NCBI RefSeq assembly: GCF_001679045.1 | Contig: NZ_LYCK01000014.1 | Location: 1-64,000 of the forward strand | Source: Haemophilus haemolyticus | GTDB taxonomy: Bacteria; Pseudomonadota; Gammaproteobacteria; Enterobacterales; Pasteurellaceae | Length of the DNA stretch: 64,000 nt | Direction of reading: 5' to 3' | Part shown: positions 30,457-39,308 of the stretch, one piece after another | Layout of the letters: each line of letters begins with the position of its first letter | Position numbering within the stretch: the stretch's first letter is position 1 | The notes under the pieces: generated by a model | The model's input: the letters and a program-made list of their open reading frames with translations, nothing else | What the model was told of the DNA's origin: nothing | Databases searched by the model: none | Program-made: the position numbers and the translations under genes

Positions 30457-30487
30457 CATGCCGTCTATCACTAGGCGGCATTTTTAT
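30457..30487 (+). terminator. terminator after the PTS EIICB gene
   Basis: Stem ATGCCG / CGGCAT with loop and T tail (TTTTTATT), 18 nt past the stop codon; an uptake sequence complement lies just upstream. Confidence 0.7.
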
Positions 30488-30502
30488 TAATGAGATTTAG
30501 CG

Positions 30503-30937
30503 ATGTTATTTATTCCACCACCACTACTCTGTTTATTAATTGGCACAGCAATGTATTTTTTGCCAAAAGTTGCTAGTTATTCTATCCATTTTGCAGTTAT
30601 TGCCTTTGTCATTACTCTTTCATTTTTGATTGCTGGGGGCAGTGTGCTTCAGTTTTTTATCCGAAAAACGACCATCAATCCTCATAACTTTAAACATACA
30701 ACACAATTAGTTTCTACAGGCATATTTAGATTTAGCCGTAATCCAATGTATTTAAGTTTGCTGTTAATGTTAATTGCATGGTCTCTTTGGTTGGGTAATA
30801 GTTTGGCTTGGTTAGGCGTGATTGTCTTTATACTAGTTATGAATCGCTTTCAAATAGCCCGAGAAGAAACCTATTTGGAAAGTAAATTTGGCGATGAATA
30901 TCGTCGTTACAAACAAAAAGTAAGACGCTGGCTATAA
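30503..30937 (+). CDS. isoprenylcysteine carboxyl methyltransferase-like membrane protein
   Basis: 144 aa with four hydrophobic segments. The C-terminal half has the ICMT/PEMT signature: LVSTGIFRFSRNPMYLSLLLM and the cytosolic REETYLESKFGDEYRRYKQKVRRWL tail, where the Glu and Tyr pattern binds SAM in relatives. Bacterial members methylate unknown membrane or small hydrophobic substrates. Its ribosome binding site is weak. It lies between the PTS gene and the convergent hflC; no functional link to either is evident. Confidence 0.8.
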   Translation: MLFIPPPLLCLLIGTAMYFLPKVASYSIHFAVIAFVITLSFLIAGGSVLQFFIRKTTINPHNFKHTTQLVSTGIFRFSRNPMYLSLLLMLIAWSLWLGNSLAWLGVIVFILVMNRFQIAREETYLESKFGDEYRRYKQKVRRWL

Positions 30938-30968
30938 AAAAACACCTTCACGAAGAAGGTGTTTTTTA
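30935..30968. terminator. bidirectional terminator between the ICMT-like gene and hflC
   Basis: AAAAAACACCTTC and GAAGGTGTTTTTT form a near-perfect stem with A and T runs on both sides, so it can serve both converging genes. Confidence 0.9.
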
Positions 30969-30980
30969 TCAATTTTAAAT

Positions 30981-31868
30981 CTATTTCTTCGGTGCCTGCA
31001 TAAAGCGGAAGAAATCACTATCTGGTTTTAAAATCATCATATTGTCAGAGCTTGCAAAACTTGCTTCATAGGCTTTTAAGCTACGTACAAAACTGAAGAA
31101 TTGTGGTTCTTGAGCAAAAGCATCTGAATATAATTTTGCAGCTGCAGCATCGCCTGAACCTCGTAATTCTTGTGCAGTTTTATTTGCATTAGCAAGAATT
31201 AACGTCACTTTACGATCTACATCTGCTTGGATAAATGCAGCTTTTTCTTTACCTTGAGAACGGTGTTCACGCGCGACTGCATCACGTTCTGCACGCATAC
31301 GTTGATAAATTGAAGAAGATACTTCATCCGGTAAATTAATTTGTTTTACACGCACATCAATTACTTCAATACCCAATTCTGCCGTACTATCTTGCCCTGA
31401 ATTTAAAGCTTTTTTTGCCCCTTCCATTAATTCACCACGCGTACCAGAAACGATATCTTTAATGGTTCTTGTACCAATTTCAGAACGCAAACGGTCATTT
31501 ACTTTACGGCTTAACAAGCTTGAAGCTTGGGTATAATCGCCACCACCAGTAGATGTATAGAATCGACCAAAATCACTAATCTTCCATTTCACATAAGAAT
31601 CTACTAGCAAGTCTTTTTTCTCAACAGTAACAAAACGTGTTGCCGATCCATCTAAAGTACGAATACGTGCATCTAAAACTTTAATGCTATCAATCAAAGG
31701 AACTTTAAAATGCAAGCCTGGTTCATATACCACCACTTTATTATCTGCATCACGTTGTACTTTGTTGAATCGCAACATAATACCTCGAGTACCTTCAGTC
31801 ACGACCACAACACTGGAATACAACACTGCAGCAATGACAAAAATAGCTGGTAATAAAAATTTACGCAT
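30981..31868 (-). CDS. hflC: FtsH protease modulator HflC
   Basis: 295 aa SPFH/prohibitin-domain protein. With HflK it forms a large periplasmic-facing cage around the FtsH protease in the inner membrane and modulates membrane protein turnover. An N-terminal TM helix (PAIFVIAAVLYSSVVVV) is followed by the SPFH domain (EGTRGIMLRFNKV) and a charged coiled coil (RMRAERDAVAREHRSQGKEKA). It starts on the base overlapping the hflK stop codon, so the pair is coupled. Confidence 0.95.
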   Translation of the reverse strand: MRKFLLPAIFVIAAVLYSSVVVVTEGTRGIMLRFNKVQRDADNKVVVYEPGLHFKVPLIDSIKVLDARIRTLDGSATRFVTVEKKDLLVDSYVKWKISDFGRFYTSTGGGDYTQASSLLSRKVNDRLRSEIGTRTIKDIVSGTRGELMEGAKKALNSGQDSTAELGIEVIDVRVKQINLPDEVSSSIYQRMRAERDAVAREHRSQGKEKAAFIQADVDRKVTLILANANKTAQELRGSGDAAAAKLYSDAFAQEPQFFSFVRSLKAYEASFASSDNMMILKPDSDFFRFMQAPKK

Positions 31869-33103
31869 TAGTTAAATCTCCCTTGGCGAATCGGCTCAAC
31901 AGTGCTTGGTAGTTGGCTTGAAGAATGATTAATACGCTCTGGCTGTGATAAAACAGGCGCAGATTCTACCGCTCTTTCTGTTACGGCTGACGCTTTAGCT
32001 GATACTTTTTTACCCATGATTTGTTCTAACGGTAACACAGTTAAATTGTTACCATTATTGCCATCAAGCATCACTTTTGGCGTATTTGCCATGACTTTTT
32101 CCATGGTTTGAATATATAAACGCTCACGCAGTAAATCTGGCGCAGCTTTAAATTCAGGCAACAAACGCTGCAAACGTTCCACTTCGCCTCGTGCATCTAA
32201 CACGATACGATCTTTATAAGCTGTCGCTTCTTCAATAATACGTTGTGCATCACCACGCGCAATCGGCTCTTTCTCTCGAGCATAGGCTTCTGCTTCACGA
32301 ATGAAACGTTGTTCATCTTCCTGCGCTTTAATCGCATCATCAAACGCATCTTTGACTTCTTCAGGTGGGCGCGCAGATTGGAAGTTCACATCAATAACCT
32401 CAAGTCCCATATCATAGGATTTAATAATGTCATTTAATGCTTTCCACGTATCTTCACGAACAACCGCACGACCTGTTGTTAAAATATCATTCATTGACAT
32501 ATGGCCGATCACATAACGCAATGCGCTGTCAGTCGCTTGACCTAGACTATCATCCGCATTCGTCACGCTAAAACGATATTTAGCAGGATCTTGCACACGA
32601 TATTGCACGGTCATTTCCACACGAACCATATTTTCATCTTTAGTCAGCATTGAACCTTGCGTGCGAAGTTCTTTAACTTGCTCTACATTCACTGGTAATA
32701 CTTTATCTACAAATGTTGGTTTCCAGTTCAAACCAGGTTGAACAATAGAATGCAATTCACCAAAACGAAGCACCACACCACGCTCAGCCTCTTTAATGGT
32801 GTAGAAACCACTTACGCCCCAAATAATCGCACCAATAGCCACGGCAAGTGGAACCACTTTTCCAAAATTAAATGGCGTACTGTTTTGAGAACCACCATTA
32901 TTTTGACCGCTCTTTTTATTTCCACCACCTAATTTTCTGAGAAGGTTATTAAAAATCTCCTCAATATCTGGCGGAGATTGTTCTTGATTCCCACGATTTT
33001 GATTGTTATTCCATCCATTATTATTGGATGAATTTTCCGGCTGTTGGTCGTTGCTTTGCCCTGGTTTACTCCAAGGATCGCGATCTGAACCGTTCTGTGA
33101 CAT
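31868..33103 (-). CDS. hflK: FtsH protease modulator HflK
   Basis: 411 aa from the ATG at 33103, five bases after GGAGAATG; an in-frame ATG four codons earlier overlaps that site. The N-terminal region (about residues 1-75) is rich in Asn, Gln and Gly with repeated Asn runs. A TM helix follows (VVPLAVAIGAIIWGVSGFYTI), then the SPFH domain (ERGVVLRFGELHS) and a coiled coil. Partner of HflC in the FtsH-HflKC complex. Length fits E. coli HflK (419 aa). Confidence 0.94.
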   Translation of the reverse strand: MSQNGSDRDPWSKPGQSNDQQPENSSNNNGWNNNQNRGNQEQSPPDIEEIFNNLLRKLGGGNKKSGQNNGGSQNSTPFNFGKVVPLAVAIGAIIWGVSGFYTIKEAERGVVLRFGELHSIVQPGLNWKPTFVDKVLPVNVEQVKELRTQGSMLTKDENMVRVEMTVQYRVQDPAKYRFSVTNADDSLGQATDSALRYVIGHMSMNDILTTGRAVVREDTWKALNDIIKSYDMGLEVIDVNFQSARPPEEVKDAFDDAIKAQEDEQRFIREAEAYAREKEPIARGDAQRIIEEATAYKDRIVLDARGEVERLQRLLPEFKAAPDLLRERLYIQTMEKVMANTPKVMLDGNNGNNLTVLPLEQIMGKKVSAKASAVTERAVESAPVLSQPERINHSSSQLPSTVEPIRQGRFN

Positions 33104-33186
33104 TTCATTCTCCATTTGTCAAAAAATTGTTAAGAGTTTAGCTAAATAAATGGGGCTCGTCTATGAAAATACAAGGCTTTTTAGGC

Positions 33187-33217
33187 AATAAAAAATCCTT
33201 GATTTTACACAAAGATT
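33187..33217 (-). terminator. terminator of the phosphopantetheinyl transferase gene
   Basis: Minus strand: AATCTTTG pairs with CAAGGATT (one G-T), then TTTTTTATT, just after the stop codon at 33225. Confidence 0.65.
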
Positions 33218-33224
33218 TTCTTGA

Positions 33225-33932
33225 TTAATTCACATTATAAAGAACGCATTTTTGAAGTTCTTTTATCTGTAAACTTTCCCCACTCCATTCATAAAAGTGC
33301 GGTATTTTTTCTTGATGATTGACAAAAGCGGCTAAATAAACAGGGAGTTCATCAGTAAACCATAACTGGCCTTTCGGGCAATAATCTGAAAAAATTTTTT
33401 GTTGTTCAGGAAAATGACGAACATTGGATAATTTTACGATCCCAAATCCTTGAGATTTCAATACAGCCTCTCTCAAACACCAACAACGATAAAAAGTCTT
33501 CAAAGAATCCTGCTGATGATGAAACCAATCAATTTCTTCTTTTGGTGCAATATGTTCCATCAACGCCGTAAAATTTCTTATTTTAGGAAATTCAATATCA
33601 ATTCCAACCGCACTTTTTTCTTCATTTCTAATATCTAATATTACCGCCACCCAATCACCAGAATGGCTAATATTAAAATCTATTCGCTCATCAAGAAAAT
33701 AAGGTCTGCCACTTTCAGTACGATGAATTTGAGATAAAAGTGCGGTGGATTTTCCTGATATTTTTAGAAGTTGGAAAAGTAATAAATGAGCAAGCCTACG
33801 GCACTGATGACGCTGAAAAACACGCGAGCTATCGGTTTCAATTTGATATAGATTTTCTGGAATCAGTTCATCGGGTAACGATTCCAAAGAAAAAGGTTGA
33901 TTTATATTGCCGTAAGCGATGTAGGTTGTCAT
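33225..33932 (-). CDS. Sfp-type 4'-phosphopantetheinyl transferase
   Basis: 235 aa from the ATG at 33932. A longer in-frame start at 33953 lies inside the terminator hairpin of dcuB and is rejected. The enzyme transfers phosphopantetheine from CoA to a serine of carrier proteins. The Mg2+ and catalytic motifs are SAVGIDIEFP and FYRCWCLREAVLKSQGFG, with FNISHSGDWVAV upstream; these are typical of the Sfp/EntD class. acpP lies 1.6 kb away on the same strand, and no siderophore or polyketide genes are near, so AcpP is the likely substrate (inference). As I recall, H. influenzae has no AcpS, which would make this the only such enzyme. Confidence 0.88.
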   Translation of the reverse strand: MTTYIAYGNINQPFSLESLPDELIPENLYQIETDSSRVFQRHQCRRLAHLLLFQLLKISGKSTALLSQIHRTESGRPYFLDERIDFNISHSGDWVAVILDIRNEEKSAVGIDIEFPKIRNFTALMEHIAPKEEIDWFHHQQDSLKTFYRCWCLREAVLKSQGFGIVKLSNVRHFPEQQKIFSDYCPKGQLWFTDELPVYLAAFVNHQEKIPHFYEWSGESLQIKELQKCVLYNVN

Positions 33933-33933
33933 A

Positions 33934-33963
33934 AAAATAAAAGCACCATTCAAAGGTGCTTTA
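33934..33963 (-). terminator. terminator of dcuB
   Basis: Minus strand: AAAGCACC / GGTGCTTT stem with loop TTTGAAT, followed by TATTTTT, 30 nt past the dcuB stop. Confidence 0.85.
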
Positions 33964-33992
33964 ATATTAAAAGGATTTAGTTTGTGTGTAAA

Positions 33993-35324
33993 TTAGCGAA
34001 TCACTAATTCCGCTACAGAAACACCGACCAAGCAAGCGACAACAACCCCAATTAAACCTGGCACCATGAAACTGTGGTTAAAATAATATTTACCAATTTT
34101 CGTTGTACCCGTTACATCAAAGTTTACTGTTGCAATATCTGATGGATAATTTGGAATAAAGAAATAGGCATAAGTTGCAGGCATTAAACCAACCAAGATT
34201 GGTGCTGGAATTCCTAAACCAATACCAACAGGTAATAACATAACTGCAGTTGCAGCTTGGCTATTAATTACGACTGAAACTGCAAATAATGCCAAGGCGA
34301 ATGTCCAAGGATAAGTTTGAACCATATCAGTAATCGCGGCTTTAAATTCTGGCATTGCATATTGGAAGTAAGTATCGCTCATCCAAGCAATACCATAAAT
34401 CGCAATCGCTGCCACCATACCAGACTTAAATACCACGCCATTTGGCACGATTTGAGGATTCGTTTTCGTTGCGAGTAAAATCACACCACCAAAACAAAGC
34501 ATCATCATTTGGATGATTAGCGACATGGAAATTGCTTTTCCGCTACCGATAGTACGAATTTCAGGAATCATCGCAATCGCAACAATCACCACCAATGCTA
34601 GTAAGAACAAATAAACTGATTTTTTAGCACCTTGTGGAAGGGCTTCATTCAATGTTGTGCTTGTAGTATTTAAAATTCGTTCGCTCCATACTGGATCTTG
34701 TAAGCGACGTTGATATTCAGGATCTTGTTCCAACTCTTTACCACGACGCATACTATATAAAGAAAGCGCTATCGTACCCGCTAAGGTTGCAGGAACAGTC
34801 ACACAAATAATATCTAACAAACTAATATGCTCAAAACCCGGTATTGCAGTAATTTTACCTAGATAGAAGACAACAGCTGCAGAGAGTGGACTAGATGTGA
34901 TCGCTAATTGAGATGCCACCGAAGACGCCGCCATTGGCCGTTCTGGACGGATTTTGTTTTTCAATGCAACATCACCAATGATTGGCATAATTGTGTAAAC
35001 AGAGTGGCCAGTACCAAGCATAAACGTTAATAAATACACGACTAATGGGCCGAGTAAAGTTACTCGTTTTGGATTTTTACGGAGAATGCGTTCGGCAATT
35101 TGTAACATAAATTTCAAACCGCCTGCAGCTTCAAGTACGGATGCACAAGTCACTACTGCAAGAATGATGAGCATTACATCAATCGGTGCTTTCCCCACTG
35201 GCATACGGAATACGAAAACTTCTATAGCAAGACCGATACCAGAAACAACGCCTAATCCGATACCACCGTAACGGCTTCCCATATAAAGCATTAATAATAA
35301 GAATAAAAATTCTAAATAAAGCAT
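33993..35324 (-). CDS. dcuB: anaerobic C4-dicarboxylate transporter DcuB
   Basis: 443 aa from the ATG at 35324, six bases after GAGG; an upstream in-frame ATG at 35375 has no such site. Polytopic inner membrane antiporter exchanging fumarate, malate or aspartate for succinate, serving fumarate respiration. Motifs of the Dcu family include LEAAGGLKFMLQIAERILR, LGTGHSVYTIMPIIGDVA and RPERPMAASSVASQLA. The last block and overall length are closer to DcuB than to DcuA, but the split is not certain. Monocistronic, with its own terminator. Confidence 0.9.
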   Translation of the reverse strand: MLYLEFLFLLLMLYMGSRYGGIGLGVVSGIGLAIEVFVFRMPVGKAPIDVMLIILAVVTCASVLEAAGGLKFMLQIAERILRKNPKRVTLLGPLVVYLLTFMLGTGHSVYTIMPIIGDVALKNKIRPERPMAASSVASQLAITSSPLSAAVVFYLGKITAIPGFEHISLLDIICVTVPATLAGTIALSLYSMRRGKELEQDPEYQRRLQDPVWSERILNTTSTTLNEALPQGAKKSVYLFLLALVVIVAIAMIPEIRTIGSGKAISMSLIIQMMMLCFGGVILLATKTNPQIVPNGVVFKSGMVAAIAIYGIAWMSDTYFQYAMPEFKAAITDMVQTYPWTFALALFAVSVVINSQAATAVMLLPVGIGLGIPAPILVGLMPATYAYFFIPNYPSDIATVNFDVTGTTKIGKYYFNHSFMVPGLIGVVVACLVGVSVAELVIR

Positions 35325-35487
35325 AATTACCTCAAAAATAAAAAAACTGTAAAAATAATACCCTTTTTGAGGCATAAAACTAAATATTTTTTAAATTTTA
35401 GAGCAAGAATTTAATTAAAAGGTAATTCAGATCAATTTTACAATTCAGGAATAGAGAAAAGTGCGGTGATGTTAGAAAGAAATTTTT

Positions 35488-35519
35488 GAAAAAAATTAGG
35501 CGACTTAAAAAGTCGCCCA
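35488..35519 (-). terminator. terminator of acpP
   Basis: Minus strand: GGGCGACTT / AAGTCGCC stem followed by TAATTTTTTTC, 8 nt past the acpP stop. Confidence 0.85.
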
Positions 35520-35527
35520 ACTTGAAA

Positions 35528-35758
35528 TTATTGATTGTTTTGCACGTAGTCAATCGCAGATTGAACAGTTGTGATTTTTTCAGCTTCTTCATCTGGAATT
35601 TCGATATCGAATTCTTCTTCTAAAGCCATTACTAATTCAACTGTGTCTAAAGAGTCCGCACCTAAATCTTCAACGAAAGAAGCTTCAGATTTAACATCTT
35701 CTTCTTTAACACCTAATTGTTCAACGATGATTTTTTTCACGCGTTCTTCAATACTCAT
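35528..35758 (-). CDS. acpP: acyl carrier protein
   Basis: 76 aa, very acidic, with the phosphopantetheine attachment Ser36 in [12 protein letters not shown]. Carries acyl chains in fatty acid, lipid A and phospholipid synthesis. Almost the same length and sequence as E. coli AcpP. A 272-bp gap separates it from fabG, and it has its own likely promoter and terminator, in keeping with the high expression of acpP. Confidence 0.98.
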   Translation of the reverse strand: MSIEERVKKIIVEQLGVKEEDVKSEASFVEDLGADSLDTVELVMALEEEFDIEIPDEEAEKITTVQSAIDYVQNNQ

Positions 35759-35802
35759 TTGTTTTTCCTATTTTGTTGGTTTTAACTCATAAAAGAGCGG
35801 TT

Positions 35803-35830
35803 AGTGTATGTATTTTTTATCAACTTGCAA
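35803..35830 (-). promoter_or_regulatory. candidate promoter of acpP
   Basis: Minus strand: -35 TTGCAA (complement of 35825-35830), 16-nt spacer, -10 TACACT (complement of 35803-35808), about 45 nt before the start codon. The rest of the acpP-fabG gap (up to 36030) holds only a weak hairpin at the fabG stop. Confidence 0.4.
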
Positions 35831-36030
35831 CTATTTTATAGGCTGGTCGCACCACAAAACGAGCAATCTGAATACACACATTAAAAATAGTTACGTACCT
35901 TTGCATACGCTCAAGGCGTAACCAAGCTACACTGCGAGTGGGATTCTAACATTATCTAAAATCTTTGGCTATGATTTTGTGTTTAGAACGTCACTCAAGT
36001 CTAAATAAAGAGAAATGCTGATTTTCAGCA

Positions 36031-36759
36031 TTAGCTCATATATAAACCACCATTTACATGCAACGTTGTGCCTGTAATGTAAGCCGCATCATCAGAAGCT
36101 AAGAAAGCAACGGCTTTAGCAATATCTTTAGCTTCGCCTAAACGACCTGCTGGAACATTAGATAAAATACCCGCTTTTTGTTCATCCGTAAGCACTTCTG
36201 TCATATCCGTTGCAATAAAACCTGGAGCAACCACATTTACAGTAATACCACGTGCAGCGACTTCTTTCGCTAAAGATTTAGAAAAACCAATCACGCCCGC
36301 TTTTGCCGCACAATAGTTAGCTTGTCCTGGATTACCCATTGAACCAACCACTGAACCAATATTGATGATACGACCAAAACGTTTTTTCATCATTGAACGT
36401 AACATGGCTTTAGAAAGATGATACACCGAAGTTAAGTTAGTTTGCATAATATCAAACCACTCATCATCTTTCATACGCATCAATAAATTATCGCGAGTAA
36501 TACCAGCGTTATTCACGAGAATATCAATATCGCCAAAATCATTTTTAATTTTCTCAAGTAAAGTTTCAATAGATTCTTTATCCGTTACGTTTAAAACTAA
36601 ACCTTTACCTTTATCTCCTAAATATGCAGAAATTGCCTCTGCACCTTTTTCAGATGTTGCAGTACCAATAACAAATGCACCTTTTGAGCTAAGTTCTTCT
36701 GCAATCGCACGACCGATACCACGAGTAGCCCCTGTCACTAAAGCAATTTTACCTTGCAT
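36031..36759 (-). CDS. fabG: 3-oxoacyl-ACP reductase
   Basis: 242 aa short-chain dehydrogenase that reduces beta-ketoacyl-ACP with NADPH in each elongation cycle. The cofactor loop is TGATRGIGRAIA (9-20), NNAG lies at 83-86, and the catalytic triad is S136, Y149 and K153 (NYCAAKAG). Length matches E. coli FabG (244 aa). It follows fabD by 12 nt in the same operon. Confidence 0.97.
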   Translation of the reverse strand: MQGKIALVTGATRGIGRAIAEELSSKGAFVIGTATSEKGAEAISAYLGDKGKGLVLNVTDKESIETLLEKIKNDFGDIDILVNNAGITRDNLLMRMKDDEWFDIMQTNLTSVYHLSKAMLRSMMKKRFGRIINIGSVVGSMGNPGQANYCAAKAGVIGFSKSLAKEVAARGITVNVVAPGFIATDMTEVLTDEQKAGILSNVPAGRLGEAKDIAKAVAFLASDDAAYITGTTLHVNGGLYMS

Positions 36760-36771
36760 TTTTCCTTCCTT

Positions 36772-37710
36772 TTACGCTAAAAATTCTTCTAAGGCATTGA
36801 ATGATGCAACATCATTTACAGATATTGCTTGTAAATCACCCACAATGCGTTTAGTTAAACCATTTAATACTTTACCCGGTCCCACTTCAACAAGCGCTTG
36901 AACACCATCTTGTGCCATTTTTTCAACTGTTTCAGTCCAACGAACTGGGCTATATAACTGACGAACAAGTGCGGTACGAATTTCTGCACCTTCAGTTTCA
37001 GCTTTCACATCAACGTTATTTAATACCGATGTTGTTGGTGTATTAATTTGAATATTCTCAAGTGTTACCGCTAATTGCTCAGCTGCAGGTTTCATCAAGG
37101 CACAGTGAGAAGGTACGCTCACCGCTAATGGCAATGCGCGCTTAGCGCCTGCTTCTTTACATAATGCAGCCGCACGCTCAACTGCAGCTTTCGCACCCGC
37201 AATAACTACTTGGCCTGGTGAGTTAAAGTTCACCGCAGATACTACTTCGCCTTCCTCTGCTTGTTTACAAGCATTAATAATCGCTTCATTATCCAAACCA
37301 ATGATCGCATACATTGCGCCAGTGCCTTCAGGCACAGCTTGTTGCATTAGTTTTCCGCGCAATTCCACTAATTTAATCGCATCTTGGAAATCTAACACGC
37401 CAGCACAAACCAAGGCAGAATACTCACCTAAGCTATGACCTGCCATTACTTCTGGTTTTAATTGAGGAAATTTTTCTTGCCATACGCGATAAATAGCTAT
37501 TGACGCTGCCAAAAGTGCGGGCTGAGTTTGCCAAGTTTTATTAAGTTCTTCAGCAGGGCCTTGTTGAACAAGATGCCATAAATCATAACCAAGCGCATCA
37601 GATGCTTGTTTAAATGTTTCAGTAACGATTGGATATTCAGTTGCAAGATCAGCAAGCATACCGACAGTTTGGGAGCCTTGGCCTGGGAAGACCATTGCAA
37701 ATTTTTTCAT
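36772..37710 (-). CDS. fabD: malonyl-CoA:ACP transacylase
   Basis: 312 aa. Moves malonyl groups from CoA to ACP, supplying the extender unit. The nucleophile Ser93 sits in AGHSLGEYSAL, the catalytic His in SVPSHCALM (about residue 200), and the N-terminal FPGQGSQ is conserved. Length equals the family norm (about 309). A 627-bp region with unusual hairpin repeats separates it from fabH, which is upstream on this strand; a promoter for fabD-fabG may lie there. Confidence 0.97.
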   Translation of the reverse strand: MKKFAMVFPGQGSQTVGMLADLATEYPIVTETFKQASDALGYDLWHLVQQGPAEELNKTWQTQPALLAASIAIYRVWQEKFPQLKPEVMAGHSLGEYSALVCAGVLDFQDAIKLVELRGKLMQQAVPEGTGAMYAIIGLDNEAIINACKQAEEGEVVSAVNFNSPGQVVIAGAKAAVERAAALCKEAGAKRALPLAVSVPSHCALMKPAAEQLAVTLENIQINTPTTSVLNNVDVKAETEGAEIRTALVRQLYSPVRWTETVEKMAQDGVQALVEVGPGKVLNGLTKRIVGDLQAISVNDVASFNALEEFLA

Positions 37711-37763
37711 TATGTTTTGTCCTATTGTTTTTTAATTGAAAATTCTTCTTCGGTAATTAAAAT

Positions 37764-37958
37764 CGGGTTTCGCCGATGGCGACTTACTTTTTCTTTGCCT
37801 CGCCAAAGAAAAAATAAGCAAAAAGAAAGGCGCCCCTGCTTTTCCTTATTTCCTTTGTTCCATTGAATTTGCTTAACGGAAATTTTCTGAACTCGCTACG
37901 CTCAAACAGACGAAAATTTCCTACAAATTCAATTCCACAAAGGAGGAAAAGAAGGGAA
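37764..37958. repeat. long-hairpin intergenic element, copy A
   Basis: About 195 bp with two stem-loops. Hairpin 1 pairs CTTACTTTTTCTTTG (37783-37797) with CAAAGAAAAAATAAG (37804-37818). Hairpin 2 has core arms GGAAATTTTC (37878-37887) and GAAAATTTCC (37912-37921), enlarged by GAATTTG/CAAATTC and CCTTTG/CAAAGG outside. Its loop contains GAACTCGCTACGCTCAAAC. Copy B downstream is the same element inverted. Confidence 0.8.
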
Positions 37959-37982
37959 CCAAATTTGTTCTTTCTCCGATTT

Positions 37983-38047
37983 AAAGTGCGGTCAAAACTC
38001 AAAATATTTTTTGTTCTTAAAATGAATTCAAAATTAACCGCACTTTT
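37983..38047. repeat. inverted USS pair between the two hairpin elements
   Basis: AAAGTGCGGTC at 37983-37993 and AACCGCACTTTTT at about 38035-38047 face each other across about 40 nt of AT-rich DNA. This could work as a terminator or as uptake sites. Confidence 0.6.
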
Positions 38048-38068
38048 TAAATAATGCTCCGATAAATT

Positions 38069-38268
38069 CGGGCCCCCATATAAATCGCCTTTGCGACTTT
38101 CAATTTTTAGGCAATTTGCGTCTGTTTGAGCGCAGCGAGTTCAGCAAATTGTCGTTAAGAAAATTGAAACAAAGCAAAGAACAGCGATTTAACTGGGGCG
38201 TGTTTTCTTTGCCAACTTTCTTTTACACGAGTAGAAGAAAGTTGGTCGCCGTCAGGCGAAACCTGACA
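38069..38268. repeat. long-hairpin intergenic element, copy B (inverted)
   Basis: Inverted copy of the element at 37764-37958. Hairpin 2 core arms are GGCAATTTGC (38110-38119) and GCAAATTGTC (38144-38153), with TTTCAATTTT / AAAATTGAAA and AAATCGC / GCGATTT outside. The loop again has GTTTGAGCGCAGCGAGTTC. Hairpin 1 pairs CCAACTTTCTT (38212-38222) with AAGAAAGTTGG (38235-38245). Stem bases differ from copy A on both arms while pairing is kept; the loop is almost identical. Confidence 0.8.
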
Positions 38269-38278
38269 ACAAAATACC

Positions 38279-38312
38279 AAAAGTGCGGTCAAAATTAACC
38301 GCACTTTTTAAA
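38279..38312 (-). terminator. USS-pair hairpin downstream of fabH
   Basis: AAGTGCGGT at 38281-38289 and its complement at 38298-38306 form a tight stem GTGCGGT(CAAAATTA)ACCGCAC with A/T tracts on both sides. It lies 25 nt past the fabH stop and would terminate fabH transcription, so fabD-fabG may need a separate promoter. Confidence 0.7.
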
Positions 38313-38337
38313 TTACTTATCCATTCTAACAAATTAA

Positions 38338-39288
38338 TTAGAAGCGTACTAATGCTGAACCCCAAGTCCAACCACCGCCAAAGGCTTCTAATAATAATAA
38401 CTGCCCACGTTGAATACGGCCATCTCGAACAGCCTCATCTAAAGCGACTGGCACAGTTGCTGCACTGTTGTTAGCGTATTTATCTAACGTTACCACCACT
38501 TGCGACATATCCATTTCTAATTTTTTAGCTGTTGCTGTAATAATGCGTAAATTTGCTTGGTGTGGCACAAGCCAGTCTAAATCTTTTTTATCTAAATTAT
38601 TTGCTAAAAGCGTTTCTTCTACCACATTTGAAAGTTCACGAACTGCCAATTTAAACGTTTCGTTACCTTGCATCTCTATATATCCAGACTTTTCTACACC
38701 ACGTTCTGGCTGAGCTAAAACAAGCGCATTATTTTTATCTGCTGAAGCATGTAAATGAGTAGAAATAATCCCTTCTTGTTCACTCGCTTCAAGAATGACC
38801 GCGCCCGCACCATCACCAAATAGCACAACAGTACTGCGATCTGTTTCATCTAATTTACGAGAATTGAGATCTGAACCAATCACTAAGGCTTTTTTCACCT
38901 TGCCGGCACGAATAAATTGATCTGCTACGCTCAATGCATAGACAAAGCCTGTACAAGCTGCGGCTAAATCAAAAGAAATCGCATCATCAATATTTAATAA
39001 CCCTTGTACTTGGCACGCGGCACTTGGATAAGCGTGTGAGTTACTTGTTGTTGCAACAATAATAAGTTCAATATCTTGAGGATTAATTTGAGCAGCTTCG
39101 ATCGCATTTTTTGCTGCTTCAAATCCCATTGTTGCAACAGTTTCATCTGCCGCTGCGATACGACGTTCACGAATACCGGAACGAGTGACAATCCATTCAT
39201 CTGATGTATCAACCATTTTTTCCAATTCCGCATTTGTACGGATGTAGCTTGGTAAATAACTACCAGTAGATAAAATTCTGCTATTCAT
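38338..39288 (-). CDS. fabH: 3-oxoacyl-ACP synthase III
   Basis: 316 aa. Condenses acetyl-CoA with malonyl-ACP to start fatty acid synthesis. Catalytic triad: C112 in [13 protein letters not shown], His in [11 protein letters not shown], Asn in [11 protein letters not shown]. The start IDTSDEW-like motif ([18 protein letters not shown]) is typical. Length matches E. coli FabH (317 aa). It follows plsX by 20 nt. Confidence 0.97.
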   Translation of the reverse strand: MNSRILSTGSYLPSYIRTNAELEKMVDTSDEWIVTRSGIRERRIAAADETVATMGFEAAKNAIEAAQINPQDIELIIVATTSNSHAYPSAACQVQGLLNIDDAISFDLAAACTGFVYALSVADQFIRAGKVKKALVIGSDLNSRKLDETDRSTVVLFGDGAGAVILEASEQEGIISTHLHASADKNNALVLAQPERGVEKSGYIEMQGNETFKLAVRELSNVVEETLLANNLDKKDLDWLVPHQANLRIITATAKKLEMDMSQVVVTLDKYANNSAATVPVALDEAVRDGRIQRGQLLLLEAFGGGWTWGSALVRF

Positions 39289-39308
39289 AATAAATAAAAA
39301 TTAAGTCA

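Noticed and set aside
33933..33953. Longer start for the phosphopantetheinyl transferase
   Set aside because: The ATG at 33953 lies inside the dcuB terminator stem-loop.
35398..35592. 64-codon open frame downstream of acpP
   Set aside because: It overlaps the acpP 3' end and its terminator and has no homology I recognise.
37784..38298. Several 60-86 codon open frames between fabD and fabH
   Set aside because: They lie in the inverted hairpin elements and their composition follows the repeats; no start sites of quality.
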